A DNA stretch of 64,000 bases, taken from positions 1,420,025 to 1,484,024 of the forward strand of contig MCFH01000004.1 in NCBI GenBank assembly GCA_002104945.1, in the 5' to 3' direction. The notes under the pieces are model-generated. The model ran no database searches and was not told where the DNA came from. It worked only from the letters and a program-made list of their open reading frames with translations. This document shows positions 1-13,824 of this stretch, one piece after another (positions within the stretch are counted from its first letter, which is position 1; every line of letters begins with the position of its first letter). The stretch comes from Piromyces finnis (Eukaryota; Neocallimastigomycota; Neocallimastigomycetes; Neocallimastigales; Neocallimastigaceae). A program made the translations under genes and the position numbers.

Positions 1-1323
1 TATTCCTAATAATTATTTTTTTTCTTTTTGAAAAATTAGCACATTAAAACTTTAATTTTTTATTAACCTAAAAAGTTGTTTTTTTTTAAAAAAAAAAATA
101 AATAAATATAATTTTATTATAAAAAAAAAAAGTGAAGTTGCTTATCCATTTTTATTTCATTTTTATTTTTAAATTGTTATTTATTTGTATATATTACAAT
201 TTTGTTTTTTTATTTTTTGTTGTTATTGTTATTGTTTAAAAACTTTATAATCTTTTTTTTTTAAAAAAAAAATAATAATAATAATAATGAAACCTATGTT
301 TATTTATTACTAATAATAAATAAAATTTATATATATCAACTTTTATATAAAAAAAATTATATATAATGGCACTACTTTTTTTTTTTTTTTAACTCAACAA
401 AAAGAAAAAGTTTATCAACTTTAATTATTTCATTCTTTATTCTTTATACTTATTATTAAAATAAGAATTCTTTCTAAATAAAGAAAATTAAAGAAAGAAA
501 AATCATTAAATAAAATGAATAGGAATAAAAAAAAAATAAAGAAAAAATTTTAAATAAGCTTTTCATCTATTTAATTATAAAGATTTCTTATTAAAAAAAA
601 AACCTTTTTTTTTTTCTCATTCTTTATTAAACCTTAATTTTTACTATTATTATATTGCTTAAAAAAAAAATAAACTACTTCTAGGATTTTAAGATTATCA
701 AAACAAAGAATTACTTTAAAATTTTGTTTTAAAAAACAAAATTAAAAAAAAAAAAAAAACAATTATATATTTATATCTTTTGTTGATAATAATTAAAATT
801 ATTGATCATATAGAGTTTAATAGTTGAAAAATTGAAATGTAAAAGAGTTAACTCTTTCGGACTACTTTAGACTAATTTATTTATTATGTAGGAAAACTTT
901 TTTTATCCCTTTTTATTGAAAGAAATGTAAATAGTATAATGATGAAAATTACCAATAAAGAAGAAAATAGCAAAGTTTAAAAAAAAAAAAAAAGAGGTTT
1001 TAATACTCATCATCTCTCCATTCAATTCTATTATTTTTGTGATTGTACTTGGTCATCTTTTATTGATATTCACTCGATTATCTTTAGGAGGAAATCCCAT
1101 ATATATATATAAATGTTTTTTAAAAAATTATTAATTTATTATCCATATTATTTATTAACAACATCTATAGTGTCCCTCTTTGACTTTATACCATTTTATA
1201 TTGATTTCTGTTTCTATTCCTTTCCTCTAGCTAGCTAGCTAGCCAACTAAAAAAAAAAACCCTATTTATAATTTCTATTTATAATTTCATAGAAGGCTCT
1301 CTAAATTTTCAACAACTCTATAC

Positions 1324-1360
<37 letters not shown>

Positions 1361-2407
1361 TGTATAATTCAAGATAGCCTTTTTCTAATAATTTACCAAT
1401 GAAATACACTAACATTAGGATAGATTATATTTACTTTTTTAAAGAATTAAAAATTTTTTAAAATAAATAATAAAAAAAATTGCTTAACTAAATCACTATT
1501 TTAATCATTATGAAATAAAATATAATTATGTAGAATATATATTTAAATAATGGATAAGTAAACTTTTAATATTCTATATATGGATATATTCTTTGAATGA
1601 AATTGTGCTTTGGAAATCAATGATAAATTAATTTCTATACTTTTTTTGAGGTTTCTCTCCTCAACCATTTTTTTTTTTTTTAGTTTTTGTGAATGAACCG
1701 AGGTACGCAAAACACATACTGATAAAAAAGAAAATTCAAGATTAAATAAGACAAAAAATATTTAAAAAAAAAAAAACATATTTTACAATATAGAATGAAT
1801 ATATAAATTTTCACATTCTTTTAACAACTATTATAATAAATAAATAAATAGAAAATAGGTATAGAAATATAATTCTTTTTTTTTAAAAAAAAATTAAAAA
1901 ATTAAAAAATTAAAAAATGATCCCCACAAGAAAAGAAAAAAAAAAAATCAAATGAATTATTCCTGTTTTTTTTTTTTTTTTTTTTTTTTTTTGCAATAGA
2001 CCCTTCTTCTTCTTTCCCTCAATATCAACCTTTATGATTTTAAAAGAGAAAAAAAAAATCATATATTGATGTTTAAAGATACCTTTAAAAGTCATTTTCT
2101 CTTTTTTTTACCCCTACATCAATAAATACTATTATTTTTATTCTTATTCCTACTATTTTACTATTCTTATGGTTATTATTGTAATTTCTAATACCACTAA
2201 TACAAACACCATAAAACTTTGGATTAGCAGTATCGAATATTTTGATTATATGCAGAATTTACAAAAAAAAAAAAAAGTATATCAAAAAAAAAAAATAAAA
2301 GGTGCATAATAATAAACTATAATAAAAATATTATTCTTTCTTTCCATTTTTAACACTTTACATTGACTTTTAAAAAAAGTTTTACTTAAATAAATAAAAA
2401 ATTTTTA

Positions 2408-2439
<32 letters not shown>

Positions 2440-2903
2440 TATAAATGATTTGATTAATTAATAAAATCTAAAAAAAAAAAAATGTTTTGAATTTTATTTT
2501 TTGTTTCTGTTTTTTTTTTTTTTGGAATTTTTGTTTTTTGTTTTTTTGCTTTTTTTTTGTTTTTTTGGGATTTTCCTTTTATTTTTGCTTTAAAATATAT
2601 TAAATGAGTGATATATTCTTTAATGTTTTTGGATAATTTTTTTTCAAATATTTTGATTTATAAACAAAAGATATATATTAATACAGATTGAGTGTGTGTG
2701 AATATGTAAGGTATAAACAAAATATTTGAATAAAAAAATATATATTGAAATATATTTTTCTAAATGTATATAATAATGAAATTAATGATTTTTTTTTAAT
2801 AAAAAAAATATGATATATAAATTGAGTTATCATTCATCTTTATTGGTAAACAAACAAATTTCTTGATATATATGTTAATGAATAAAAAATATTTCCATTT
2901 TTT
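1..2903. other. AT-rich intergenic DNA, no gene recognised
   Basis: About 2.9 kb of A+T-rich DNA with many A and T homopolymers (T runs near 1326-1357 and 1969-1992), a short (CTAG)n run at 1227-1243 and a (TTA)n run near 2409-2441. The only open frame is a lysine/phenylalanine-rich product of homopolymers. I see no conserved protein or RNA motif. Confidence 0.6.
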
Positions 2904-4275
2904 CTAATTTCCCCTAATCTTAATGTTATATCCGTTACCGTTTCTTCTGTAGAAGAAACCTCTTGGTGGATCAATTAAATATACTGGAACTTCTTCAAGA
3001 CCAGCTTCACGGTAAACCCATAATCTTTTATTGGCGGTAGTGTAATAATTACCGGTGGATTTATCAATACAAACCTTAATTGGTGGGAAATCTTCAATTT
3101 TAATTTCACCATTTCTTAATAATCTCATAGTTCTACGAATAGATCTACCATCTCTAAAGCAGTTATCAATACTTTCTTGTGAATATAAAATATCTTTTGG
3201 ATCAAGATAAAGAATTCTATCTTCAGTAAGTTCAATTGGTTCACCATTTAAATAAACAGTAGAAGCAGTATCAGAAACCAATGATTCATTATCATCTTCA
3301 ATATCTAATGATTCAGTAAATGAATCTTCATGATGCCAATTGGAAGTACCATCTTCCCATAAAACAAAGTATGACCAGTCATTTGCTGGTGATAACCATA
3401 ATTTCTTTGCACCATCATCACGTCTTTCTAATTCATGATCTAAAGTGGATGGTAAACCATACCAACCATATCTACCATCAGTAAATTTAGCATACCATGA
3501 TCCGTCACCAGAAAGAGCAACTTCTTCAAGATATATATCTTTTTCACTATAATATTTATAGAAACAAAAATAGACGATTCTGTTAGTTTTATCTTTACTC
3601 TTTAAAATTTTTACATTTTCATTTATAAAAAATAACCCCGACACTATATTTTCTAATATTGATATTTATTTTTTTTTATAAAATACAATTCTCTTAATCT
3701 ATTCTATTTAATATAAATTTTAAAAATGAAAAGGTACATACGCTTGACGTTCAATAATTTTTTTATGTAAAAGATATGGAATACCATTCCATGCAGTTTC
3801 TTTGTTACTAAACATAATAAGGTAAGACTTATCTTGACCAAAAATAACCTTTAAAACACCACGGTGAGCCTTGTCTTGTAATAAAAGATCCATTTCATCA
3901 CTGCAAACACTCCAACCAGTAGAGCCATCAGCAAAACGAACGAACCAATCGTCATTTGGTGATAAACTTAAAAATACAACTTCAGGTAAAGATCTTTTTT
4001 TTAAAATATATATATATATACAAAATATATAAAATTAATAAAAACTGATAAACAATTTAAATAATTTATTGTTATTATTATTATTTTAATATATTGTATT
4101 TATATATCCTTTGTTTATCGATTTTAATCTTTAGAAATATTTACTTTTGTCTACCGTTTAATTTGTTATGTAAAGAATGTGGTAAATTGTTCCATGATTG
4201 CCTACCATCACCCCACTTAATATACCAAGCGTTATCACTACCAAAAGCAATAAATTCAACTTCACTTACAGTCAT
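2904..4275 (-). CDS. W/DG-repeat protein with ParB/sulfiredoxin-like C-terminal domain
   Basis: Spliced model, 3 exons on the minus strand: 4275-4145, 3993-3742 and 3546-2904, with GTAAAT...AG and GTATGT...AG introns; 341 codons stay in frame. The ATG at 4275 is chosen because the first repeat starts right after it. Residues 1 to about 205 hold tandem units of the pattern W-[FY]-x-[RK]-[WF]-x-DG-x3-W followed by LP-x-x-L, at about W17, W60, W145 and W185 plus one weaker unit near 95-125. After an acidic linker, residues about 245-330 read like a ParB/sulfiredoxin-type fold: FRDGRS at 259-263, a small helix, FPPIKV, then N-x-RLW and a final EVPVY strand. Similar DGRS...RLW modules occur in uncharacterised eukaryotic proteins. 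Activity is unknown: the fold suggests nucleotide or DNA-related chemistry but no substrate can be named. No signal peptide is seen. Confidence 0.72.
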
Positions 4276-7200
4276 TTTTATAAATCAATAATAATAATAA
4301 TAATTTGTTGTAATAAAAACTTTGATTGATTAAAAGTGCGTAGATGTTAACAAAAGAAATATATTGTTTTTTAAAAAAATATTTACTATTGAAAATCTTT
4401 AAAAATTAAAATATTTACGTTGTTAATATTAAAAATATTTTAAACACAATTTAAGGTGAGTTGGTTTAAAATAGTTTTTTTATCGAAACTTGGTTAAAAA
4501 ATAAAACTATAAACTCTATAAAGTATTTTATAATTCTAAGGGTATTGTTACAACTACTAAAAATATAAGAAACTTAAAAAAAAATTTCTATTATTACTGA
4601 GTTTACGTTAATCTTTTGTATCTTTTTCTAAAATATAGCTATATAAATTCGAATTATATTTTATATAAAAGATATTCTATTTTACTTTGAGCAATTTATA
4701 GTAACCTTTAAAAAAATTAATAAATCGATAACTATTTAATATTTTTCTTATTACTAATCAACTTGCTACTCTACTTGTTTTAAAAAAAAAATTTTTTTAT
4801 GTTATATAATATATAAATATTTTTTAAATGTTTATAAAACTACCTAATTGATATAAAACGTTTAAAAATATTTTATATAAATATAAAATTTAATTTTTTT
4901 TTTTTTTTTATATTATATATTTTGATGTGAAATTATTTTTTTGTTATTTGAAAATAAATTTTATAAAGGTTATTATCAATAATATATTTAAAAAAAAAAA
5001 GAGTTTTTAAATGTATTATTTCAATAATCTATAAACTATAAAATCTATCGATTGTTGGTTTCAAAAAAAAAAAAATAAAATTAAAAACAAGGAAATAAAC
5101 TTTGTATTATAGTTCACTTTTTTTAATTTATATTTCCCTTTTCTTTACACACTTTTTTTGTTTTCTTTTCTTCTTTTTATTTTCTACACTTTTGCTGTGT
5201 ATCTTTTTTTTATTATTATTATTTGCACTTGTCACAATATTAAAATACAAATTTTAATATTTATTTACAGGTGAGCTTCAACAATTTTCTAAAGTTAAAA
5301 GAAAAAAAAAACCTAAAAAAAAAAACGACAACTTTGACTATAAATAAAAAATTAAATTTTTAATTTATTATTTAATCCTTATGAAATTTATGAAATAGAA
5401 ATTTAATATAAAAAATAAAATGTTTTTAAAAAAAAAAAAAGACTTTATTATTCATTAGAATTTTGAATTTTATTATTATAATAAATTTTATTTATAAAAA
5501 TGATTAAAAATTATTATTATATTAAATTATATTAATTAAACTTCTGAACCATTACACAAATATAATAGTTTATATTAATATTATATACTATATAATAAAT
5601 ATATGCATCATATATATTTTAATATATTTTCAATATATTGGTATTTTGTGGTATTTCAAATAGCATTTTAATTTTTTCATGTATATATATTCTATAGATT
5701 TATTTTATAATATATTAAAATATTAACAAATATAAGTAAATTTATTTCAATGCATATAATTTTAATTGAATAAAATATATGATGAATATAATAATAAGCA
5801 CCTCTTTTTTCACATAAAATTTTGAATTTTATTTAATAATAAAATATGAATATATAAAAATTAATATTTTCAATATATTTTATATACAATTACTTATATA
5901 TTATAATATATTATGTTTTTAATTTATAGAAAAGAAATAGATCCATAATTAATTTTAACGAGTTGGTATTACAAACATTTCCTTTTTAATATGAATTCTA
6001 TTAAAAATAAATTAAGTTAATTGAATGATATATATTATTATTAATTGACCATATATAATTTTTAATTAAATTTAATATCTATTTTTTACTATTAATTTTT
6101 ATAGGGTTTGTTAGGTTATATATTAGAATGGAATTGTATTAAAGCAGCCAATAAGATTTGATTTTTAATAAATTCATCTCTATTTATTAAAAACTAATAA
6201 ATGACAGTAGTTCTTTGTTTTTTTTTACTTTTTTATTTTCTCTGAATTAGTATTTACCCTAGATTTTTGGCAATGGTACTATTTTAGCAGTAGCAGGGTT
6301 TTTAAAAGGTAAATAAGAAAAATCCTTTTCCTAAACCTACCAGAAGTTACAAAAGATATTTAATAAAGAATGAAAATAAAAGGTTTTTTTAATTAATATT
6401 AAAATAAAAGCATTTTTATTTAAAGTAATGAAAAGAAAAAAAATTAAAGTTTTTATACAAACCAACCCATTCCACCAACTCGTCATTAATATAATATCAC
6501 AATTGTAAATAGCAATTGGATAAAAAATTAATCATCTTTTTACCTAAAAGATATCATTGAAGAATAATGAATTGTATTTCTTTTTTTTTTTTACTATTAT
6601 TCTATACTATTATTTGTTTTTTTGTTTTTTTATCCTCTCTTAACCTGAAATAAACCGTGTAAATAATGCATCCCTTCCCAAAAAATAATAGTTTTGTCTT
6701 GCTACTTTTTTTTCAATTAAAGAGATGCCGTATTCTTTGTTCTGGTTGCTGCAGTGTTGCTGCTGCTGTACCACTAAAAATGTTCAAAAATGTTTTTTTT
6801 TTTTTTTTTTTGATTTAATAATATATTTAATATATTTTTGTTCAATTGATTCCAATATATTCTAAAAATCTTGGTGACTAGATATTCCATTATATATATT
6901 ATATATAGAATATTATAGAATATTATTTAATTGCAATATATTATAATATATTTAAATTGAATTGCATCCAAAATTTTCCTTTTTCAATACAATTTGTTAA
7001 AATTATCCAGAAGATTTAATTATATAATAAAAAATTCCTATTTTAATTTAATTAATCATTATGTCATGACCTTGTGAAACTCTATGATGTAAAATAAATA
7101 AAAAAATAAAGCAGGCAATTGTTTAATTGATTCTGGTTAGATTTTACCATAAAAAAGGATTAAATGATGATTCATTGGAAAGCATCAATAACAATTTATT

Positions 7201-8107
7201 CCATAGATATATACAAGAATTAGTTGAAATAGAGTTTTACATAGTTTTATTGTATTTTTTTAAAAAAAAGTAAATTTTAATTAATGAGATCCTATAATGA
7301 TAAAAAAAACTTAAAAGGTAAAAAATATACACATAATAAAAGTTGTTACATCTACTTAAAAACAAAAAAGCAAAAAGTAATCTGAATTGACCAAATAAAA
7401 GTGAAAAATATTTATAATAAGCAAATAAAATGCCTTTTTTTTTAAAAAAAAAGGATAATCTCTCATTTAAGAATAATAGTTTTGAATAGAAGGATTTAGA
7501 TGAAGTAAGTTTTAATCTTTTTTTTTTTTCTTTTAGATGAATTAAACGAAATAAAAAAAGAAGCAATTTTAAAATAAATTTTAAATATTTTCATCTTTGT
7601 TTCTATCATTTTTATTTAACATTAAAATAAAGAGGTATGTCTTATGGAATGGCTAGAGCTTTATAGTTTTTTAAACTATATCTATTGATATACCTTTTTC
7701 AGGTTAGAGTTAATTTAAAGGTTAGATTAACAATATGGTTCATTTTTTGGCCTAGAATGAATTGTTTTCAAAGCCATATTTTATGTTTAAAAAATTAAAA
7801 TTAATATTATTAAATTTGTGATATATCATGAATTAGCTACATATATAAATAATATATTGTAAATATATGAAAATTAATTCAAAAATGTTTCAGAGCATTA
7901 ATTAAAATTTTTTTATGAAAAGTTTAATTATTACTAAATATCACCATAAAAAAAAAAAGTGCTGGCATAAACGAGTTTATTATGGAATAAATGCAGCAGC
8001 TTGGACAAAAGGGTCATATGCATGGATGAATATATGTTCGTATGCATAATAAAAAATAAGAATAATAATAGTAATAGTACATAATATTTCATAGGGAGTG
8101 TAAATAA
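4276..8107. other. Long intergenic region with weak coding-like islands only
   Basis: About 3.8 kb of AT-rich DNA. Slightly richer patches at 6090-6350 and 6715-6780 contain short frames that could be relic exons, for example a frame preceded by an AG acceptor at about 6103-6160 and a CTG/CAG-rich patch at 6748-6766. None can be joined into a gene. The frame on the minus strand at 7237-7566 is Phe/Lys/Leu-rich and homopolymer-driven. Confidence 0.5.
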
Positions 8108-8213
8108 TACTATGTATATATACTACTACTACTACTACTAATACTAATACTAATACTACGTATTAATACTAATACTAATAATACTACTACTACTACTACT
8201 ACTAATAATAAAA
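8108..8213. repeat. Short (ACT/AAT) mini-array related to the 9.3-10.1 kb array
   Basis: Mixed ACT triplets and TACTAA hexamers, containing the same TACGTA interruption (near 8157) that recurs twice in the large array at 9.8 kb. Confidence 0.8.
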
Positions 8214-9258
8214 TATATAAATAACATATCTAACTGTGGCAATATAAATAAATCAATAAGAAATAAAAAACTACAGCAACAACAATGAAATCAGCATCAT
8301 CATCATTAAACAATTATTAAATGATTCATTATCGTACATTTACAATAAAGTATATATTTTATTATAAAATGATATTGAAAATGAATGTCTTTTCATTCCT
8401 TTAATAATATTTTTATAGATTATCCATTCTATTTGTTATTACACTTTTGTTCATGTTTTAAAAATAAATAGATGTATATATACAAGTAAATGAATAAATA
8501 ATAAATAAATGAATAAATAAATAAATAAATATATAAGTAAATAAATATTAGAAATAAATATATATAATTAAATAAATGAATAAATGATATATATCTTAAT
8601 AAATATATATATACAAGTAAATGAATGAATGAATAAATATACCTTATTACTAGTTTCTTTTGTTTTCCTTGTATAGATAAATTAAAAATGGTAGGAGGAT
8701 GATGATGCTGATGATTAATTAATTATTATTAATAATTATATTATTTAAAATTTCATTATTTGACTTTTCTTGGAAAACATCATTTGTAATATAAAATAGA
8801 GTATATTGCAATATATTATATAATTCTATTTCATTTAAAAAAATTAGTTGTAAAATTAAAAAATAAAAGCCAAATTGATTTTATATATATTTGAATTAAA
8901 TTATAATATATGATTACATCTATAATAATAATAATAATATTTATATTTGCATTTTCTTTTTTTGGCAAGATTTAATTAGTTTTTTATTATTTTTTTAAAT
9001 TTTATGACTATGTATTACCTTCCATATATGGTAATAAGGTATTGAAATAGATTGGTGTATGAAATCAAGAAATGCTGTAGAATTAAACCACCATGATTTA
9101 AGAGGTAAAAATAACAAAAATAGTAATATTTTGATGAAATGTAATTTAAAAGCAAGTATACTGTAATATAAGATTCCTATATATTAACTTTATATTATTA
9201 ATGAATCTTGTTAAAAGAAAAGTGACAAATATGAAGAAGCAAAAAGGGAAAAAGGAAA
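8214..9258. other. AT-rich spacer with AAAT-type microsatellites
   Basis: Holds (AAAT)n/(GAAT)n-like runs at about 8460-8640, including two copies of a 20-bp piece starting ATATATACAAGTAAATGAAT, and ordinary AT-rich DNA. No gene is seen. Confidence 0.5.
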
Positions 9259-10118
9259 ATAAATAAATAAATAAATAAATAATAATACTAATACTAATAC
9301 TACTACTAATACTAATACTAATACTAATACTAATACTAATACTACTACTAATACTAATACTAATACTAATACTAATACTAATACTAATACTAATACTAAT
9401 ACTACTACTAATACTAATACTAATACTACTACTAATACTAATACTAATACTACTACTAATACTAATACTAATACTAATACTACTATTAATACTAATACTA
9501 ATACTAATACTAATACTAATACTACTACTAATACTAATACTAATACTAATACTACTATTAATACTAATACTAATACTACTAATACTAATACTAATACTAA
9601 TACTAATACTAATACTAATACTAATACTAATACTAATACTAATACTACTACTAATACTAATACTAATACTAATACTAATACTAATACTAATACTAATACT
9701 AATACTAATACTAATACTAATACTAATACTAATACTAATACTACTACTAATACTAATACTAATACTAATACTAATACTACGTATTAATACTAATACTAAT
9801 ACTAATACTAATACTAATACTACTACTAATACTAATACTAATACTAATACTACGTATTAATACTAATACTAATACTAATACTAATACTAATACTAATACT
9901 AATACTAATACTAATACTAATACTAATACTAATACTAATACTAATACTAATACTAATACTAATACTAATACTAATACTAATACTACTACTAATACTAATA
10001 CTAATACTAATACTAATACTACTACTAATACTAATACTACTACTAATACTAATACTAATACTAATAAAAATAATACTAATAATAATACTAATACTAATAC
10101 TAATAATAATAATAATAA
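9259..10118. repeat. Large (TACTAA)n / (ACT)n satellite-like array
   Basis: A short (AAAT)n run at 9259-9284 is followed by more than 800 bp of almost pure TACTAA hexamers, interrupted by extra ACT triplets and by two TACGTA palindromic junctions (about 9778 and 9852). It decays into AAT triplets at about 10065-10118. The Val/Leu frame on the minus strand (9777-10124) is only the translation of the repeat. Confidence 0.95.
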
Positions 10119-10529
10119 ATACAAAAAGTATTATAAAAGATATTTATAATTTTTATAATCTGAAAATAAATAGATATATTTATTAATAATTTAACTGTTT
10201 TATTTTCCTCAATACCATTTATCGGTAATAGTAAATATAATCTTACCATATAAGTTAAATAAAAAAAGTTACAAATATGTAACTTTAACAATATACACCA
10301 AACTTATAAACTTTATAATAGATTTATTAATTAAATAGGATAATTATGATGATTATAAAAAATTTACAATTTATATAATAAAATTTATATTCAAAATTTC
10401 AATATTTTTTTTTTTTTTTTTAAAATAATCAAAAACTTTACAATGAAAAAGGATATATATACTTTAAATATTATCATCAGTCTTATTATTACTTTTGACA
10501 TCTTACGATTGGAAAAAAAGAGATAATAA
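10119..10529. other. 3' flank of the WD40 gene with a short exon-like duplicate
   Basis: AT-rich. Positions 10219-10248 match 11092-11121 (inside the WD40 gene) with one mismatch over 30 bp; the rest shows nothing recognisable. Confidence 0.5.
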
Positions 10530-12949
10530 TTAAAGAATATACTTTTGTAAAAGACCATTTCTACCACCGGCAATTATAATACCTGTAGAGGTTACACAGG
10601 TATCATACCATGGCTCAAGGTCACTACCAACAAACTCCTTTTTAATATTTACACTGGAATTTGCAATTTCACAAATATAAAGTTGACCATCACTTTGAGA
10701 AACTAATAGTTCATCCTTATTAATAACATGTAAAGAAGTAATGGTGGTATTATTACGTTTGAAAAGTTTAATAGGTTGGCTAGTTAAAAATTTTGAAAAA
10801 AAAAAACAGTATGGAAATATATATTGTTATTATAAAGTAAAAAAAATATTGTAAATAAATGAATGTAATAATATATATAAATGTTAAATACATTTTTTTT
10901 AAAAAAAAAAATCAACTTACGATAAATTATTTAAATCCCAGAGAGCAACAATACCTTCTTCATTACCAGTGTATACTCTATTCTTTTCATTATCGTAAGC
11001 AATTGCGGAAAATGGTGCAGTATTAAGAGATTGATGACCAACAAAAATTGGATCCTGATCTGGTTGACCCAAATCATAACCATAGAAACTATTATCGGTA
11101 ATAGCAAATATAATCTTACCACGAGTTTCTACTTCACGAGAATCTAAAGGAACTTCTGGAATAGGATGAGATTCAGCATATTCTTTATTAATTTCACCAA
11201 GGGCAATTTTATGAATTGGCTTATCCAATTGACAAATTTTTCTAATGGTTGAAGATGATCCACATTCCCATAAACGAATAGAACCATCTTTTGATGAAGC
11301 TATTATTGATCATTCGATCATTTATAATTTATTTCAAAATAAATAGTAATTCATTAATTAATAATAAAAAAAAAACATTTAAAACCATTTTTTTGTATAT
11401 CAATTCTAGATATATAAATTATAACTTATAGTTATATATAACCATCAAATAGATATTAGTTAATATTAATGACTACTTACATAAAACGTTTCTTCCTCTT
11501 GAGATAATAGCAGTATCCGTAATAGCTATGTGGTAATTATTTTTATAATAATAATAATAATAAATAGTATTTATTAGTTTTATTGTTTTTATTATTTTTT
11601 AAAAGATTAACATTTTTATGGAGATGGCGTGTATCTATATATATATATATTATTATTATTATTATTATTATTTTACCTCTTGTATGACCCTTTAAAGTGA
11701 CTGGGCAACTACCATCAAGAACAGACCAAATTTTTATTTGTAAATCGGTAGCAGCAGTTAATAAGACTTGACCTGATGGGAAAAAGCGAACTTTTGTGAT
11801 ATCACCAAAATGTCCTTCAAAGATTCTCTAATAAATTAGAAATATTATTTTTATTTAATATTCATTTTTTATTTTACTCTTTACTTTCATATTATTATTA
11901 ATTGTCTCTATTATTAGACAAGAGAATAATTGCTACAAATTTTAGAATTATTTCACTTTATTATATATTAATATACTTTATTATTTTCATAAAAAAACTT
12001 ATTTATGATCTCTATGAATTCTCAATTCATTTTATTATTTTATATTTTATAATTTTTAGTGAAATGGAAATAAAATTTCATTTAATGGACTATACATTAT
12101 TATATTATTATTTCTTTTTTTTTTTTTTTATTTTATTTTAAAAAATAAATGATAGAGATAGCAAATAAACAATAAAACAATAATATAATAATACATACTC
12201 TTATATTTCCTGTATCAATTTCAACTAATTTAATAATTGAATCGTCTTCACCAGTAACCATTAATGATTCTAAAGGTGAAATATCAATTGAATTTATCTA
12301 GCAATTTTGAATGAAAAAAAAAAAATAAAAGGTTAATTAGCCTTGATTTCTTTATTTTATTATTGGGCAATGTTTAATAATGGTTTTAGTTTAATTACAT
12401 TTTTGTCTTGAATTTTGTAATTTTTGGCATATGAGTTCATTATAATCTTTTCATCGTTATCAATGATTTCAAATGAATTCTAAAGTTTCCAATAATAATC
12501 AAATAAATTTTATTTTATAGTAATAATAAAAAAAAATATTTAGTTAGTAATTTATTTTTATTTTTTTTTTTTTTCTGAATATTTTATTTCTTTGGAAATA
12601 GGCGGAAATGAAGAAGAAGAAGAAAATAGTAAAAATAAAAAAAAAAAAAAGTTTTTTTAATATTTACAGAATCAATCCAGTTAACATTAAATTCTGGTTT
12701 AGCATCTAAAGATGGAACTTCATTACCTTTATTAAAAATTACATTTACTTTACCGTGAATGGCATTTTCATTTTCTTTATATTTTGATATCCAAAAAGAA
12801 GGTGGCTTTGTATTTTCTAATGAAGTTATTTTTTGATCGGGGGTTGTTGTTTCAGCTGCTGCATTGGCTTTTTCTTGAGAAATCGCAAAGTCTAATGGAA
12901 AATCACTTTGACAGGTATATTGAGGTAAAATAGTTATTGTTTGAGTCAT
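10530..12949 (-). CDS. PAAF1-like WD40 protein (proteasomal ATPase-associated factor)
   Basis: Seven-exon model on the minus strand: 12949-12668, 12479-12399, 12297-12199, 11827-11677, 11525-11481, 11299-10921 and 10779-10530; 428 aa, open throughout. WD40 repeats begin in exon 3 (SIDISPLESLMVTGEDDSII). Exons 4-6 carry EGHFGDITKVRFFPSGQ, then LQIKIW, a TLKGHTRG turn, AIISRGRNVLSSSKDGSIRLW, and further blades to the C-terminus (AGGRNGLLQKYIL). The order GH-(x)-FFPSG / KIWS / KGH..ITDTAI..RGRNV / DGS.RLWECG is the signature of animal PAAF1, which binds proteasomal ATPases and restrains 26S assembly; the yeast counterpart Rpn14 is a base-assembly chaperone. The N-terminal about 95 residues are divergent. 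The length is close to human PAAF1 (about 390 aa). It probably acts in nucleus and cytosol; no signal peptide is seen. Confidence 0.85.
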
Positions 12950-13824
12950 TCTCTTTTTTTTTATTATTTTTATTTTATTTACTCTTTATTTATTGAATAT
13001 AGTATATGCTTATTTGTAAAAAGAAAAAAAAACAAATGAACAATAATAACAACTAGTTAATGACAAAATGGTATACTTAAATTTATAAATTTTATATTTT
13101 TTTTGTTTTTTTTTAAAAAATTTATAATTAAATTATTTATATAAAAAAATTAATAAAATGTAAATTCAAAATTTAATTTATATTAAAAAAAAATATATAT
13201 TTTTTTAATTTTAACTTAAAAAAAAAAAGCTTTCCTTTACCTATTTATTATTTCTTTTATTTAAAAATATTTTTTATAAAAAATAATATAAAAATAAAAA
13301 TAATAAATAATTGGTATAATGATTATGTTAAATATTTATGGTTTATAATATACCAATTCTTTATAATCAACTGTCATGTTCATACATTTCAAACAAAAGA
13401 AAATGGATAAACTAAACTAAAAAAAGATAAAATTATATAAAAAAACTTATTTGATATTTTATAGTTTCGATTATTTTTATTTTATTTTATTTTTTTAATT
13501 TTTATTTTTACTATATAAATTCTAGTTGAAAAGTTTTTTTTTTTTTTTTAAATATTAATATTAAAAAATAAACTATATATATAAAAAAAGACAAATTATT
13601 AAATTTATTGAAGGAGTGTAACTATTTTTTATAAAATAAATAAAAAAAAAATAAACTTTTTTATAATTATTCTATTTATGTTGTACTAATTTTTTTTTTT
13701 TTTTTGAATTTTTTATTATATTCTAAAATCTTGTATTTTATTTCATTTTCATAGATAAGAGAAATAGTGAATGGGGAGGATGTCATGCCTGGTTCATTCA
13801 TTTTTTGATTCAAAAAGGTAAAAA
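12950..13824. other. AT-rich spacer between the WD40 gene and the receptor gene
   Basis: Upstream region of the WD40 gene and 3' flank of the receptor gene (both minus strand). It contains homopolymers only; no motif can be assigned. Confidence 0.5.

Noticed and set aside
7237-7566. 109-codon minus-strand frame
   Set aside because: Lys/Phe/Leu-rich, homopolymer-driven, no motif.
9259-10118. CRISPR array or telomere repeat
   Set aside because: No spacers between units, and the unit is not a known telomere repeat; eukaryotic context.
9777-10124. Val/Leu repeat frame on the minus strand
   Set aside because: Pure translation of the TACTAA array.
11902-12141. 79-codon plus-strand frame
   Set aside because: Sits inside an intron of the PAAF1-like gene; Ile/Phe/Tyr-rich chance frame.
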